Shown one piece after another: positions 51,650 through 61,215 of a stretch of DNA of 64,000 nucleotides; the first letter of the stretch is position 1, and each line of letters opens with the position of its first letter. The notes under the pieces were generated by a model, which saw only the letters and a program-made list of their open reading frames with translations, did not search any database and was not told the origin of the DNA. The stretch lies in the NCBI RefSeq assembly GCF_900454495.1, contig NZ_UGSI01000001.1:3472001-3536000 (forward strand), written 5' to 3'. The stretch comes from Paenibacillus macerans (lineage in GTDB: Bacteria > Bacillota > Bacilli > Paenibacillales > Paenibacillaceae). A program made the translations under genes and the position numbers.

Positions 51650-52807
51650 TTATCCCACGTACCACTTCAAAAAAGCCTCCGCCACCACTTTGCCGGCAAA
51701 CCCGTTGGGGTGCGGATCGTCGCCGGGGCTCATAAATTCCGGTCTGAGCCGATGTTCCTGCGGAGCCGCCTGGGACAGCAGCGCCGCCATATCGAACACC
51801 CGGTCCACCCCCGGAATAGAGGCGGCCCGAATCGCGGCGTTGACGCTCCGCCACACCTGCTCGCGCGATCCGCTGAAATTAAACGGCGGTACGGTGAACA
51901 GAATGATTTCTGTGGCGGGATCGTTTTTTTTCAACAGGGATATGATCGTTTCCAGGTCGCCAAGCAGCTGTTCGGCCGTCCGGGCGCCGATGTCGATGTC
52001 GTTGACGCCCAGCGCCAGGATCACCTGCGAACCGGGATGCTCCCCCTGCCCGTGCTTCACCTTGCCCAGCCAGGCGCCATCCGCCGCGGCGTCGTACGCT
52101 CTCGCCCACCCGGAGCCGAGATTCCATACCCCGTACCGCGCCCCCAGTCCTTCGGCGATCCGCGCCACCCAATATTCGTAGCCGTCCAGCGCCGTTCTGA
52201 CCCCTTGGGTGATGGAGTCGCCGAAAAACGTCAACTGCCGCTCCACCGCCTTGGCATAACCGATAAAAGCGGGCGCCACCAGCAATTTCTCGGACAGCGC
52301 AAACGGCTCCGCCGATTCCTCGTCCGCATGACGGCCGGGGGCATCGTAGGCCGACACCAGCATCTGTTCGACGTTGTACGGGAACGTTTTGCCCGCCGCC
52401 GGCGCCGTAATCGTCCAGGTGAACGCCAAATAATGTCCTTCCGGCAGCTCGATATGTACGGGATCGCTCCAAAACGTCTCTCCCGGTTCCACCGCCTTCC
52501 CGTTTTCCCCGTCAAACGTGACCGGGACCTGCGAGCCCGGCGCCACCGCGCCGTCCGGCTCCTTGCCGCCGTCGGCCACATAGGCGGCCTCGATCCGCCA
52601 CGCTCCGCCAAGCTGGCTGCCCTTGGCCACCGTTCCGGTATCCCAGGTGGAGTCCACGGCATTGCTGTGCCAAAACCGGAGCTGAAGCGGGCCGTTCTCC
52701 CTTAGTTTAAAATAAGTCCGGTACGTATGCGTGAACCGTTCTTCGCGGTCCATAATATAGTTGGCCGCCGTAGAAACTACGGTGGCTGGCGCATACTCTT
52801 TTGTCAT
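51650..52807 (-). CDS. SGNH/GDSL-type hydrolase (esterase)
   Basis: 385 residues. An N-terminal β-sandwich-like region (1-~190) precedes an SGNH domain: block I LTFFGDSITQG with the nucleophilic Ser, block III LALGVNDIDIG, and block V DDPHPNGFAG with the catalytic Asp/His. Proteins with this pairing act as acetyl-esterases on polysaccharides. No signal peptide is present. An earlier frame start at 52900 overlaps the ATPase gene; GAGGTG lies six bases before the ATG at 52807. Downstream of the amino-acid transporter genes on the same strand. Confidence 0.85.
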   Translation of the reverse strand: MTKEYAPATVVSTAANYIMDREERFTHTYRTYFKLRENGPLQLRFWHSNAVDSTWDTGTVAKGSQLGGAWRIEAAYVADGGKEPDGAVAPGSQVPVTFDGENGKAVEPGETFWSDPVHIELPEGHYLAFTWTITAPAAGKTFPYNVEQMLVSAYDAPGRHADEESAEPFALSEKLLVAPAFIGYAKAVERQLTFFGDSITQGVRTALDGYEYWVARIAEGLGARYGVWNLGSGWARAYDAAADGAWLGKVKHGQGEHPGSQVILALGVNDIDIGARTAEQLLGDLETIISLLKKNDPATEIILFTVPPFNFSGSREQVWRSVNAAIRAASIPGVDRVFDMAALLSQAAPQEHRLRPEFMSPGDDPHPNGFAGKVVAEAFLKWYVG

Positions 52808-52862
52808 GACGAGCACCTCTATCCTCTTGCAGCATTTCGCAAACACGCGAACATTTATGATT

Positions 52863-53606
52863 CTACAACACCCGCTGCAAAAATGCTCGCGTCCGTTCAT
52901 GCCGCGGCTGGCCGAACAGCTGCTCCGGCGCCCCCGATTCGATGAACTCCCCGTCGGCCATAAACATCACGCGGTCCGCCACCTCCCGGGCAAACCCCAT
53001 TTCATGCGTCACCACGATCATCGTCATCCGCTCCTCGGCCAGTTGCTTCATCACCTGCAGCACTTCGCCGGTCAGTTCCGGATCGAGCGCCGAGGTCGGC
53101 TCGTCAAACAGCAAAAGCTCCGGGTTCATCATCAGCGCCCGGGCGATCGCCACCCGCTGCTTCTGGCCGCCGGACAAATTCGCCGGGTAAGCGTCCGCCT
53201 TATCCAGCAAGCCAACCTTCTCCAGCAATTCGGACGCCCTGCGGCGGATGTCCTCGGCCGGCACCCGCTTTACCAGCTTCGGCGCCAGCTCCAGGTTGCC
53301 GCGCACCGTCAGATGCGGGAACAGGTTGAAATGCTGGAATACCATGCCCATGCGCGCCGTAATCTTTTTGATTTGCGCGTTCCCGGCATACCGGCCGTCC
53401 TCGACCAAATAGTCGTCGCCGATCCGGATGCTCCCGCCGTCCGCCTCCTCCAAGTGGGCCAGGCTGCGCAGCATCGTGCTTTTGCCGGAGCCGGACGGCC
53501 CGATGACGGCCACCACCTCGCTCGTATCCACGGTAAAGGAAACGTTCTTCAGCACCGGCAGCGAACCGAACGATTTTTGCAATTTCGTTACTTCCACGAT
53601 TTTCAT
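52863..53606 (-). CDS. polar amino acid ABC transporter ATP-binding protein (GlnQ type)
   Basis: 247 residues with Walker A GPSGSGKST, Q-loop VFQHFNLFPH, signature LSGGQKQRVAIARAL, Walker B LLFDEPTSAL and switch His in VVTHEMGFAREVAD. The MTMIVVTHEMGFA pattern marks the polar amino acid (PAAT) family. Two copies energise import through the permease encoded 18 bp upstream. Confidence 0.95.
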   Translation of the reverse strand: MKIVEVTKLQKSFGSLPVLKNVSFTVDTSEVVAVIGPSGSGKSTMLRSLAHLEEADGGSIRIGDDYLVEDGRYAGNAQIKKITARMGMVFQHFNLFPHLTVRGNLELAPKLVKRVPAEDIRRRASELLEKVGLLDKADAYPANLSGGQKQRVAIARALMMNPELLLFDEPTSALDPELTGEVLQVMKQLAEERMTMIVVTHEMGFAREVADRVMFMADGEFIESGAPEQLFGQPRHERTRAFLQRVL

Positions 53607-53624
53607 ACCCGTTTATTCAACCCT

Positions 53625-54284
53625 TTATTCGAATTTGAACTTCCGTTCCAGCGCTTTAAACAGCAGCGTCAGCACCAATGTCAGCAGCAAATAAATGATC
53701 CCGGCGAGCACGAACGGCATAATCGTAAAATCCCGGTTCACCGCCGTTTGGGCAAAATGCAGCAGTTCCGGAACCGCCACGGCGTACAGCAGGGCCGTAT
53801 CCTTCACCAGCGTAATCGACTCGTTCGAAACGGCCGGCAGGGCGATGCGCACCATTTGCGGCAAAATGATCCTGGACGTCGTTTGCCAGCGGTTTAAGCC
53901 AAGCACTTTGGCCGCTTCGTATTGGCCTTTGTCGATCGCCAGCAACCCCCCGCGAAAAATCTCGGCAAAATACGCTGCGTAATTCAAAGTGAACGCCAAA
54001 CAGGCCGCCGCGAAGCGGTCCATCACTAAATATTCGCCGATGCCCGGAATGACGGGCAGCCCAAAGCAGATAAACAGCATCTGCAATAGCAGCGGCGTTC
54101 CGCGCATCACATAAATGTAGGCGTTCGCGAACCAGGCGACCGGCTTCACCCGGCTTCTCGCCATAAACGTAAACGCGAAGCCAAGCGGAATCGACGTCAC
54201 GATCGCCAGCGCAAACAGCAGCAGCGTCATCCGCATACCTTCCAGCATCGGTCCCAAAATATCGAAAAAATAACTCAAACTCAT
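53625..54284 (-). CDS. polar amino acid ABC transporter permease
   Basis: 219 residues with five membrane helices: GMRMTLLLFALAIVTSIPLG, the PLLLQMLFICFGLP segment, AAYFAEIFRGGLLAIDKGQYEAAKVLGLNR (the PAAT EAA motif) and a RIILPQMVRIALPAVSNESITLVKDTALL loop. It probably works as a homodimer. AAGGGGATG precedes the ATG. Confidence 0.94.
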   Translation of the reverse strand: MSLSYFFDILGPMLEGMRMTLLLFALAIVTSIPLGFAFTFMARSRVKPVAWFANAYIYVMRGTPLLLQMLFICFGLPVIPGIGEYLVMDRFAAACLAFTLNYAAYFAEIFRGGLLAIDKGQYEAAKVLGLNRWQTTSRIILPQMVRIALPAVSNESITLVKDTALLYAVAVPELLHFAQTAVNRDFTIMPFVLAGIIYLLLTLVLTLLFKALERKFKFE

Positions 54285-54413
54285 CTCGCATCCCCTTCAT
54301 TGACGGAATCAACGGAAGCGCGGTCCGGCGCGCAGCTCCCAGCGCGCAGTGTTTCGCTGCATGACGGCGGTCGGCCGCATGCTAAGCCCGGCTTACTCGC
54401 CGAAAGAACCAGA

Positions 54414-54441
54414 AAAACCGGATCGCGTTCAATCCGGTTTT
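54414..54441 (-). terminator. hairpin between binding-protein and permease genes
   Basis: AAAACCGGAT/ATCCGGTTTT with an eight-base loop, T-rich on the minus strand. It stands inside the transporter operon after the binding-protein gene. Such hairpins raise the level of binding protein over membrane parts by partial termination or by stabilising the upstream mRNA. Confidence 0.7.
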
Positions 54442-54501
54442 GTCCTCGCCCCTGCGCGTTTTCAGCTTCCGGGTTTCCCCGTGTTCTTCGCACCAGGCTC
54501 C

Positions 54502-55290
54502 TTACTTCAGCACCTTGTCTTCGCCGAACCATTTTTCCGAAATCCGAGCGGCCGTCCCGTCCTGGTTCAGTTCGTCCAAAGCTTTCTGCAGCTTGTTCAG
54601 CAGCTCTTCGTTGCCCTTTTTCACGCCGATTCCGTATTCCTCCGGAGCGAGCGACTCGCCGAGAATTTTAAAGGTACCTTCTTCTTTGGACATGTAATAT
54701 CTCGCCACGACTTCATCGATGACGACCGCGTCGAGCCGCTTTGTCTTCAAATCGCTGAGCGCCAGCACGTTGTCCGGAAATTCCGTAACCGTCTTGATCT
54801 CGGACTTGATCGGATCGGCGTTCAACGCATCCGCCGCGGAAGACAGCGATTGGAGCCCGACGGCTTTGCCGGCCAGGTCCCTGATCGAAGAAATCGGCGA
54901 ATCCGCCAGCGTGACGATCACCTGGCTGTTTTTCAGATAGGGCTTCGTGAACAGCACTTTTCCCTTCCGTTCCTCGGTGATGGTGTAGCCGTTCCAGATC
55001 AGATCGATCCGGCCGCTGTTTAGCTCCGACTCCTTGGACGACCAATCGATCGGCTGGAAGGTGGCCTCCATGCCCATCTTCTCCGCAGCCGCTTTGGCGT
55101 AATCGATATCGAAGCCGACGATTTCGTTCTTTTCGTCGCGGAAGCCCATCGGCGCGAATTTATCGTCAATCCCGATGATCAGCGTATTGCCTCCCTTTAC
55201 GGAACCCGAACCGGAACCGGAGCAGCCGGCCAGCGCCGTCAGCATAACCGTCAGGACCAAACCTATTAAAGCGATATTTTTCAGTTTCAT
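54502..55290 (-). CDS. polar amino acid ABC transporter substrate-binding lipoprotein
   Basis: 262 residues with signal peptide and lipobox ALAGC, a Gly/Ser linker, and a family 3 binding fold: IGIDDKFAPMGFRDEKNEIVGFDIDYAKA, ELNSGRIDLIWNGYTITEERK and EEYGIGVKKGNEELLNKLQ. The Arg of the ligand site (SGRIDLI region) and the late acidic residue DAVVIDE are present. The TTG at 55317 is rejected: GGGGGAGAG lies five bases before the ATG at 55290. Confidence 0.93.
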   Translation of the reverse strand: MKLKNIALIGLVLTVMLTALAGCSGSGSGSVKGGNTLIIGIDDKFAPMGFRDEKNEIVGFDIDYAKAAAEKMGMEATFQPIDWSSKESELNSGRIDLIWNGYTITEERKGKVLFTKPYLKNSQVIVTLADSPISSIRDLAGKAVGLQSLSSAADALNADPIKSEIKTVTEFPDNVLALSDLKTKRLDAVVIDEVVARYYMSKEEGTFKILGESLAPEEYGIGVKKGNEELLNKLQKALDELNQDGTAARISEKWFGEDKVLK

Positions 55291-55398
55291 AGTGACTCTC
55301 CCCCAATAATTTAGCAACTCCGCCGAACGCTTTAGTTCGTTAATACGTTATCAGATTCTCATGATAACATACTAATATAGAAGAGTCGAGGGTTTGGG

Positions 55399-56502
55399 TC
55401 ATGATTCACCTTTTTTTCTATTCTTTCTGAACGTACCTACAAGAAGCAGCAGTAAGGGGATCGCAAAAAAATGCAGCGGCAGCACATAATTGATCCATAC
55501 CTCAGTCAGCAGCATCCTGGATGAGGGGTTTAAGCGAACGACCGCCATACATACGGCCAGCGTAACCGTGGCCACGAACCATATGCAGTTTTTCCAGCCG
55601 GCCGGTCTGCCGATCCATTGGGCCGTTCCGTAGCTGGCGATAAACAAATAAACGGTCAGCTTGATAAACACGCTGATCAACCAGATCGCCACCAAAAAAA
55701 TATCCATATTCTGAATGAATTCCATTAAATAAACCAGCTTGACCATTTCGAAAAACGGAAACTGGATTTTGGAAGACAATTCCGGACCAAAGGTCATAAT
55801 CACCCATACCGCGCCGATCGCCAGGATCAGCGAAGCTACCGTTACCCCCAGCCATACGTTGCGCAGGGCGGACCGATCCGGTTTTTCCAGGAAAGCAACC
55901 AGCATCGCGATAAACGCGATTTCGCCGAGCAGGGACATCGGCGTCAGACTGCCCTTCAGAATGGCAAACGCCTCCGTATCGGCATAAACCGGAAGCAAGG
56001 CGCCCAAGTTCAAATTGCGCATCGACAGGGCGAAGGTTAGAAGCAGAACAAACAGCAGCACAGGCCCCCAAAGCTCGCTGAAACGGCCGAGGCCGACTAT
56101 TCCGCCTTGGCGGACCGCATAAACGGCGATCGCCAAAAAACTGACCGCTATGACCAGGTCCGGCGTTTTCTGCAGCATACTTAGCCGGATAAAGCTAAAC
56201 TGTTCGCGCAAAATGATCCCCATCACCCAATACCATTGAAGCAAGTACAGGAGACCAACGAGCTTGCCCGGCCATTTGCCCAAGATCGAAATGCTGAACT
56301 CAAGCAAAGTTTGGCCGGGATATAACCGGCTGACTTTAAACACCAGATACGCGATCAGCATGGCGGCCAACCAGGCGATGATCAAGGAAATCCAGACATC
56401 CTGCTTTGCGTCGGTAATGGAGAAGTTCAAAGAAATCAACAGGTTGATCCCCATTTCAAACGTCCATACAAGCCAAAAGAGCTGTCTATTGCTGATTCGC
56501 AC
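55399..56502 (-). CDS. GerB-family endospore germination permease
   Basis: 367 residues, ten hydrophobic helices, with MRISNRQLFWLVWTFEMG, RLYPGQTLLEFSISILGKW, and FPFFEMVKLVYLMEFIQNMDIFLVAIW, a standard GerB pattern. A GTG start follows AAGGATAACG and overlaps the preceding gerC by 17 bases. Last gene of the second germination operon; no clear terminator follows. Confidence 0.92.
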   Translation of the reverse strand: MRISNRQLFWLVWTFEMGINLLISLNFSITDAKQDVWISLIIAWLAAMLIAYLVFKVSRLYPGQTLLEFSISILGKWPGKLVGLLYLLQWYWVMGIILREQFSFIRLSMLQKTPDLVIAVSFLAIAVYAVRQGGIVGLGRFSELWGPVLLFVLLLTFALSMRNLNLGALLPVYADTEAFAILKGSLTPMSLLGEIAFIAMLVAFLEKPDRSALRNVWLGVTVASLILAIGAVWVIMTFGPELSSKIQFPFFEMVKLVYLMEFIQNMDIFLVAIWLISVFIKLTVYLFIASYGTAQWIGRPAGWKNCIWFVATVTLAVCMAVVRLNPSSRMLLTEVWINYVLPLHFFAIPLLLLLVGTFRKNRKKGES

Positions 56503-57697
56503 CGTTATCCTTGTCCTCCACGCCGGGAACCAGGGATTTTCCCGTAAGCCCCGTGCCAGATATTTTCATGTGAACCCGAAATTCAATGTCCGCGTTTACG
56601 AACCGCCTGTCCCAATCCTTTTTCATCCTTTTCCAAACATAGGGGTGCTTGCGATGCAGCGTCTCTCCCAGTTCGAAAATATCCGCCTTATATTGCTTCT
56701 GCACCAGGGCCACCGTCTGCTCCACCTTTTCCGTCAACCGGCGGTTCAGTTCGTCCTCTACTTTTTTGACGTTGTCCGGCTTGGACAGATCCAGGTTTGC
56801 GTTGTTTTCGTTGATTTCGCCTTCCCCGCTAAGCCAAACTGTAAAGCTGACTTCTTCACCGTTGATCTTCGGCACAATCCGGCTTTTGAACCTCATCGCA
56901 GGAATCGTTACCGTCTCGCGCTCCTTCCCCATACGGATCGTAAACACGCGATGGTCAAGTTTTTGCGCGATCCATAAACGAACCCAAAAATTGTCAAACC
57001 CCAAATAACCTTTCAATTTGAGGTTGCGGTCGAATACCGCCGAGCCTGTCAGCGCCAATTCCGAACCTGCCGCATTGTCCGTATCTTCGCCTTTCTTTGC
57101 CGTTTGCCCGGGAGAGACGATCTCCACGATCGGTATCACGCTGCCTCCCGACGCCCCATTCGCCATGATGAAAAAATCGAGCAAAGAACGGCTCACCGGG
57201 GCACCCATCACCTCCTGTATTTTTTGCACGCTGATCGTCGGATTCTTTTCCAGCCGGCTGCCCAGGCTCATAGCTTCCTGCGCCGTTCCTCCCTTGACGA
57301 CAAAAATATTCGTCCGCAGCCTGACCAGCGGATTGCGGGCATATTCGTCAAGCACATCCGCGATCCCGTGCCTGGCCAGCGCCTCGCCGATAAACACGTT
57401 CCTCCGGTGGCTAGCAAAGATGACGCGGGGCAGCTTTTTTTGCATATTTTGACCGGCATCGCCGTCGCTCGCGCCATAGGCGGTCTCGATGAGATATTGG
57501 TTTTTCCCGCCCTCGGTCCCTCCCGACTTTGTACCCCCGGGAACGACGATGTTGGCCGTGGCAACGTACCGGCCGTCCCCGTTCAGGTCCATCCCCCAGC
57601 CCAAAATGATCGCCCGGTCATTCATTTCCTGCCGGTCCCAGCAGCCGGTCGTCAGCAGCACACAAGCCAAAAAAGCCGTCCCCAGCTTCAAACGCAT
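56486..57697 (-). CDS. Ger(x)C family germination lipoprotein
   Basis: 403 residues with a signal peptide and lipobox LTTGC followed by WDRQEMNDRAIILGWGMD, the classic Ger(x)C opening. FASHRRNVFIGEALARHGIADVLDEYARNPLVRLRTNIFVVKG and the C-terminal YKADIFELGETLHRKHPYVWKRMKKDW complete the family. AAGGAGTGAG lies seven bases before the ATG at 57697; the longer frame from 57730 runs into gerA. Confidence 0.94.
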   Translation of the reverse strand: MRLKLGTAFLACVLLTTGCWDRQEMNDRAIILGWGMDLNGDGRYVATANIVVPGGTKSGGTEGGKNQYLIETAYGASDGDAGQNMQKKLPRVIFASHRRNVFIGEALARHGIADVLDEYARNPLVRLRTNIFVVKGGTAQEAMSLGSRLEKNPTISVQKIQEVMGAPVSRSLLDFFIMANGASGGSVIPIVEIVSPGQTAKKGEDTDNAAGSELALTGSAVFDRNLKLKGYLGFDNFWVRLWIAQKLDHRVFTIRMGKERETVTIPAMRFKSRIVPKINGEEVSFTVWLSGEGEINENNANLDLSKPDNVKKVEDELNRRLTEKVEQTVALVQKQYKADIFELGETLHRKHPYVWKRMKKDWDRRFVNADIEFRVHMKISGTGLTGKSLVPGVEDKDNGANQQ

Positions 57698-57704
57698 GAT
57701 GGTC

Positions 57705-59222
57705 TCACTCCTTGTTTTTCTTGCCCGCATCGTTTGCGCCCGGCATAGGGTCCGCGCTCGCTCTCGTTAGGGAATGCCGCTGCGTTTTGGGCATGTTCCA
57801 GGTCGGTCCCCGCACCAGCACATCGTCGGCGCTTTCCCGGGAAACCGTGCTGGGACCAAGCGGGGTCATGTACGGAACGCCAAAGGACTTAAGACATACC
57901 AAATGAATCGTCAATGCGGTAATAAACAACACGATCCCGTAAAAACCGAACATGCCGGAAACGATCAACAACGGGAAGCGCAGCATCCGGTAGGCGGTTC
58001 CCAGATTGTAACGGGGAAACGCAAAGGAAGCGATCCCCGTGGTAGCCACGATAATGACCATCGGCGCCGAGATGATTCCGGCTTCCACGGCCGCTTGACC
58101 GATAACCAGGGTTCCGGCAATACTTACCGCCGATCCGATTTGGTTCGGAAGACGGATCCCCGCTTCCCTGAGCCCTTCGAAAAGGAACTCCATCAAGAGC
58201 GCCTCGAACACCGCCGGAAACGGAACGCCCTCCCGGGCCGACGCCACGCTGACCAGCAGGGATGTCGGCAGCACTTGCGGATGAAACGTCGTCAGCGCGA
58301 CGTAAAGGGAAGGCAGCAGCAAGGAAGTATGGACAAAAATATAACGGACCCAGCGGACAAAGGTGGTGTAGATAAAACGTTCGTGATAATCTTCGGGCGA
58401 CTGCAAACCGGACCAATAGGTCATCGGACAAATCAGGGCGAACGGGCTGTTATCCATCAAAATAACGACTTTGCCCTCCAGCAGCGACCCTGCGGCCACA
58501 TCGGGCCGTTCCGTATTTTGAATTTCCGGAAACGGGGAGTAGGGCTGCTCTTCGATCAATTCCTCCAAAATCCCGGAGCCGTTTAACGCATCGATGCGGA
58601 TTTTGCCCAGACGTTTCCGGACCTCTTCGACCAGCGACGGCTTGGCAACGTTCTCCATATAAACCAGCTTCACTTCGGTCCCCGTCAGTTGGCCGATCGA
58701 CATCGACTCCATCTTAAGGCTGGGGCTGTGGATTCTTCGGCGCAGCAGGGACGTGTTGACGCTGATCGTTTCCGTAAAAGCGTCCCGCGGTCCGCGCACC
58801 ACCTTTTCGGAAGGGGGCTCCTCGATGCCCCGCTGCTCCATTTTGGTTAAATCGGCAAGCAGCGCATAGCTTTGCCCTTCGAACAAAATCGCCGTCTGCC
58901 CCTCCAATACCCCTTCGATCAGGGAAGCGTATTGGGAAGTCTTTTTCACCTGGGCAGCCGCCGCCAGCGCGTCCTCAACAAACCTGCCGAATTGTTCCGG
59001 CTTGGGGAGCCGCTCCGCTTCCCCCTCGCTCAGCCAAAGGCGAAGCAGGATCTGATCCAGCAGTTGGGTATCGGTCATTCCTTCCGTATAGATTAATAAG
59101 ATGACTTCCGCACCATGTACGGAAACCGGACGGAACACAATGTCGGAGCAGCGGTCAAACGACTGGCGAAGCTGCTGTTCGTTATGGGCCAGCTTTTTTA
59201 ATATCGGTGTGTCATTGCTCAT
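57705..59222 (-). CDS. GerA-family spore germination protein, intact
   Basis: 505 residues: N-terminal cytoplasmic domain (NEQQLRQSFDRCSDIVFRPV, GPRDAFTETISVNTSLLRRRI, QNTERPDVAAGSLLEGKVVILMDNSPFALICP) and five C-terminal membrane helices with FPAVFEALLMEFLFEGLREAGIRLP. The first gene of a gerA-gerC-gerB operon. GGGAGGTG precedes the ATG at 59222 by six bases; an in-frame TTG at 59240 is less likely. It shows what the interrupted homologue at 40.4 kb should look like. Confidence 0.95.
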   Translation of the reverse strand: MSNDTPILKKLAHNEQQLRQSFDRCSDIVFRPVSVHGAEVILLIYTEGMTDTQLLDQILLRLWLSEGEAERLPKPEQFGRFVEDALAAAAQVKKTSQYASLIEGVLEGQTAILFEGQSYALLADLTKMEQRGIEEPPSEKVVRGPRDAFTETISVNTSLLRRRIHSPSLKMESMSIGQLTGTEVKLVYMENVAKPSLVEEVRKRLGKIRIDALNGSGILEELIEEQPYSPFPEIQNTERPDVAAGSLLEGKVVILMDNSPFALICPMTYWSGLQSPEDYHERFIYTTFVRWVRYIFVHTSLLLPSLYVALTTFHPQVLPTSLLVSVASAREGVPFPAVFEALLMEFLFEGLREAGIRLPNQIGSAVSIAGTLVIGQAAVEAGIISAPMVIIVATTGIASFAFPRYNLGTAYRMLRFPLLIVSGMFGFYGIVLFITALTIHLVCLKSFGVPYMTPLGPSTVSRESADDVLVRGPTWNMPKTQRHSLTRASADPMPGANDAGKKNKE

Positions 59223-59385
59223 CCCCGGCACCTCCCGCAAACGTTATCCCGGTTAGTTTCATTCCAAATTTTGCAAAATATTCATGATTGCCGCTTTTTT
59301 GCGCCTTGCCAAGATTCACGCGGCATGCAAATATGAAGATAGATGCATGAAAGCGATTACGATTTCAACGCCGCTTCCGCTGCAT

Positions 59386-59421
59386 GATCTGCTTCGTGAT
59401 CTGCTTCGTGATCTGCTTCGT
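59386..59421 (+). repeat. 12-bp tandem repeat, three exact copies
   Basis: GATCTGCTTCGT occurs three times without change at 59386-59397, 59398-59409 and 59410-59421, about 35 bp before the GH9 gene's Shine-Dalgarno. It lies in a leader position, where copy-number change could affect expression. Confidence 0.9.
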
Positions 59422-59468
59422 GTTCAAAAGATGGCTTTTTGAACTACCTTTCTAAGGAGGGGATGTTG

Positions 59469-61115
59469 ATGAATGAACCTGCTGGGCACGGCATGGCGCC
59501 GCGGGGTATTACGGTGAATCAGCTCGGCTATCCGCCGGACGCCCGCAAGACCTTCATCCATGCAGGCCAGGGTGGAGTGTTTGAGGTCGTCCGGGAATCG
59601 GACGGGGAAGCCGTTTACCGAGGGGAAACCGAACCGCCGCTGGATGATGAAGCATCGGGAATCGCCGTCAGCCGGGGCGATTTTACCGCTTGTTCGGAGG
59701 AAGGCAGCTACTTTGTCAGACTGAATGGGGAAAAATCCGCTTCGTTTAAGATTAGCAGCAACCCGTATACAGAACTCCAATACGGTCTGCTCAAAGCTTT
59801 TTATTACTTCCGCTGCGGCACTGGACTGGAGGAGCCGTATGCCGGCCCGTGGACGCACGCCGCCTGCCATACGGCGGAGGGCATCGTTTACGGCGAGCCG
59901 GACCGGAGGCGGGACAGCTCCGGCGGCTGGCATGATGCCGGTGATTATGGCAAATACACCGGACCGGGAGCCAAGGCGGCAGCCGATCTGCTGCTGGCTT
60001 ACGAATTGGCGCCGCAGGCGTTCCAAAAGCCGGTTCCGCTGCCGGAGACGGACGGCGTGACGCCGGATGTCCTGCGCGAATGCCGCTACGAGCTCGAGTG
60101 GCTGCTGAAAATGCAGGACGAGCACACGGGCGGAGCGTTTCACAAGCTCACGACAAAGCAATTTCCGGCGCTGGACGTAATGCCCGAGGACGACCGGGCG
60201 GAGCTGTATTTTATGCCCGTCTCCGCTACGGCGACCGGCTGCTTCGCCGGGGTCATGGCGCTGGCGGCGCGGGTGTACCGGACGTTCGACGAGGCGTTCG
60301 CGGACCGCTGCCTGGCTGCGGCGGAACGTGCGTGGGAGTGGCTTAAGCGGCATCCCGCGTCGCCGGAAAACCCCGGCTTCAAAAATCCGCCCGACATCGC
60401 CACGGGCGAATACGGGGACCCGGTCGACCTTGACGAGCGGTACTGGGCCGCCGGCGAATTGTTCCGGACGACGGGGAAAGCGGCCTATCACGAGGCGTTC
60501 CGGAAGCTGGCGGCGGAATCTTTTCCGAAATACGAGCTGGGCTGGGCCGATATGGGCGGCTACGGGACGATCGCCTACTTGTTCGGGGAAAAAGCGATGG
60601 CTGACGCCGCGCTCCGGGCCTCGCTGGAGGCAGGTTTGCTTGAAGAGGCGGAAAGACTGGCCCGGCGCTGCGCCGAGGACGGCTATCTGACCTCGCTGCG
60701 GCCTGAGGACTATATTTGGGGCAGCAACATGGTGCTCCTGAACCGGGCGATGCTGCTGCTGATCGCCGCAAGGGTTAGCGGCGAAGCCCGCTATCAGGCA
60801 CTGGCGCTGGAGCATGTGCACTATTTGCTCGGCCGCAACGTGCTGGACTACAGCTACGTCACCGGCTTTGGCGACCGGGCGGTCCGGCATCCGCACCACC
60901 GCCCTTCCGTCGGCGACGGCGTGGAAGATCCGGTGCCCGGCTTAGTGGCCGGCGGCCCCAACCGCGGGCTGAACGACGACTGCATGCAGGAGCATCTGCA
61001 GGGCAAACCGCCGGCCGCCTGCTTCATCGACGACGCGCTTAGCTACGCCGGCAATGAAGTGACGATCTACTGGAACTCCCCGGCGGTGTTTGTGGTGTCC
61101 CATTTTGTGAAGTAG
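59469..61115 (+). CDS. GH9 family glycoside hydrolase, no signal peptide
   Basis: 548 residues: an N-terminal Ig-like domain (ITVNQLGYPPDARKTFI to SFKISSNPYTELQYG), then the (α/α)6 GH9 barrel. The catalytic base region is SSGGWHDAGDYGKY, the substrate His is in RHPHHRPSVGDG, and the acid Glu is in YAGNEVTIYWNSPAVF. GH9 enzymes cleave β-1,4-glucans or glucosamine polymers by inversion. No secretion signal is present, so it would act on imported cellodextrin-like or chitosan-type oligomers. AAGGAGG lies eight bases before the ATG at 59469; earlier in-frame starts lie on top of the ribosome site. Confidence 0.92.
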   Translation: MNEPAGHGMAPRGITVNQLGYPPDARKTFIHAGQGGVFEVVRESDGEAVYRGETEPPLDDEASGIAVSRGDFTACSEEGSYFVRLNGEKSASFKISSNPYTELQYGLLKAFYYFRCGTGLEEPYAGPWTHAACHTAEGIVYGEPDRRRDSSGGWHDAGDYGKYTGPGAKAAADLLLAYELAPQAFQKPVPLPETDGVTPDVLRECRYELEWLLKMQDEHTGGAFHKLTTKQFPALDVMPEDDRAELYFMPVSATATGCFAGVMALAARVYRTFDEAFADRCLAAAERAWEWLKRHPASPENPGFKNPPDIATGEYGDPVDLDERYWAAGELFRTTGKAAYHEAFRKLAAESFPKYELGWADMGGYGTIAYLFGEKAMADAALRASLEAGLLEEAERLARRCAEDGYLTSLRPEDYIWGSNMVLLNRAMLLLIAARVSGEARYQALALEHVHYLLGRNVLDYSYVTGFGDRAVRHPHHRPSVGDGVEDPVPGLVAGGPNRGLNDDCMQEHLQGKPPAACFIDDALSYAGNEVTIYWNSPAVFVVSHFVK

Positions 61116-61215
61116 CTGGGGGCGAGCAAGTAGGAGCTTGCCAGTCGAATTCCATTCTATTGGATTTTTCCAATCACGGGAGGGGCGGGAGCATAAATAA
61201 GCACATAACAGACAC

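Noticed and set aside
59240..59330. σG promoter for the second germination operon
   Set aside because: A GAATA element is present, but no -10 with acceptable spacing could be found.
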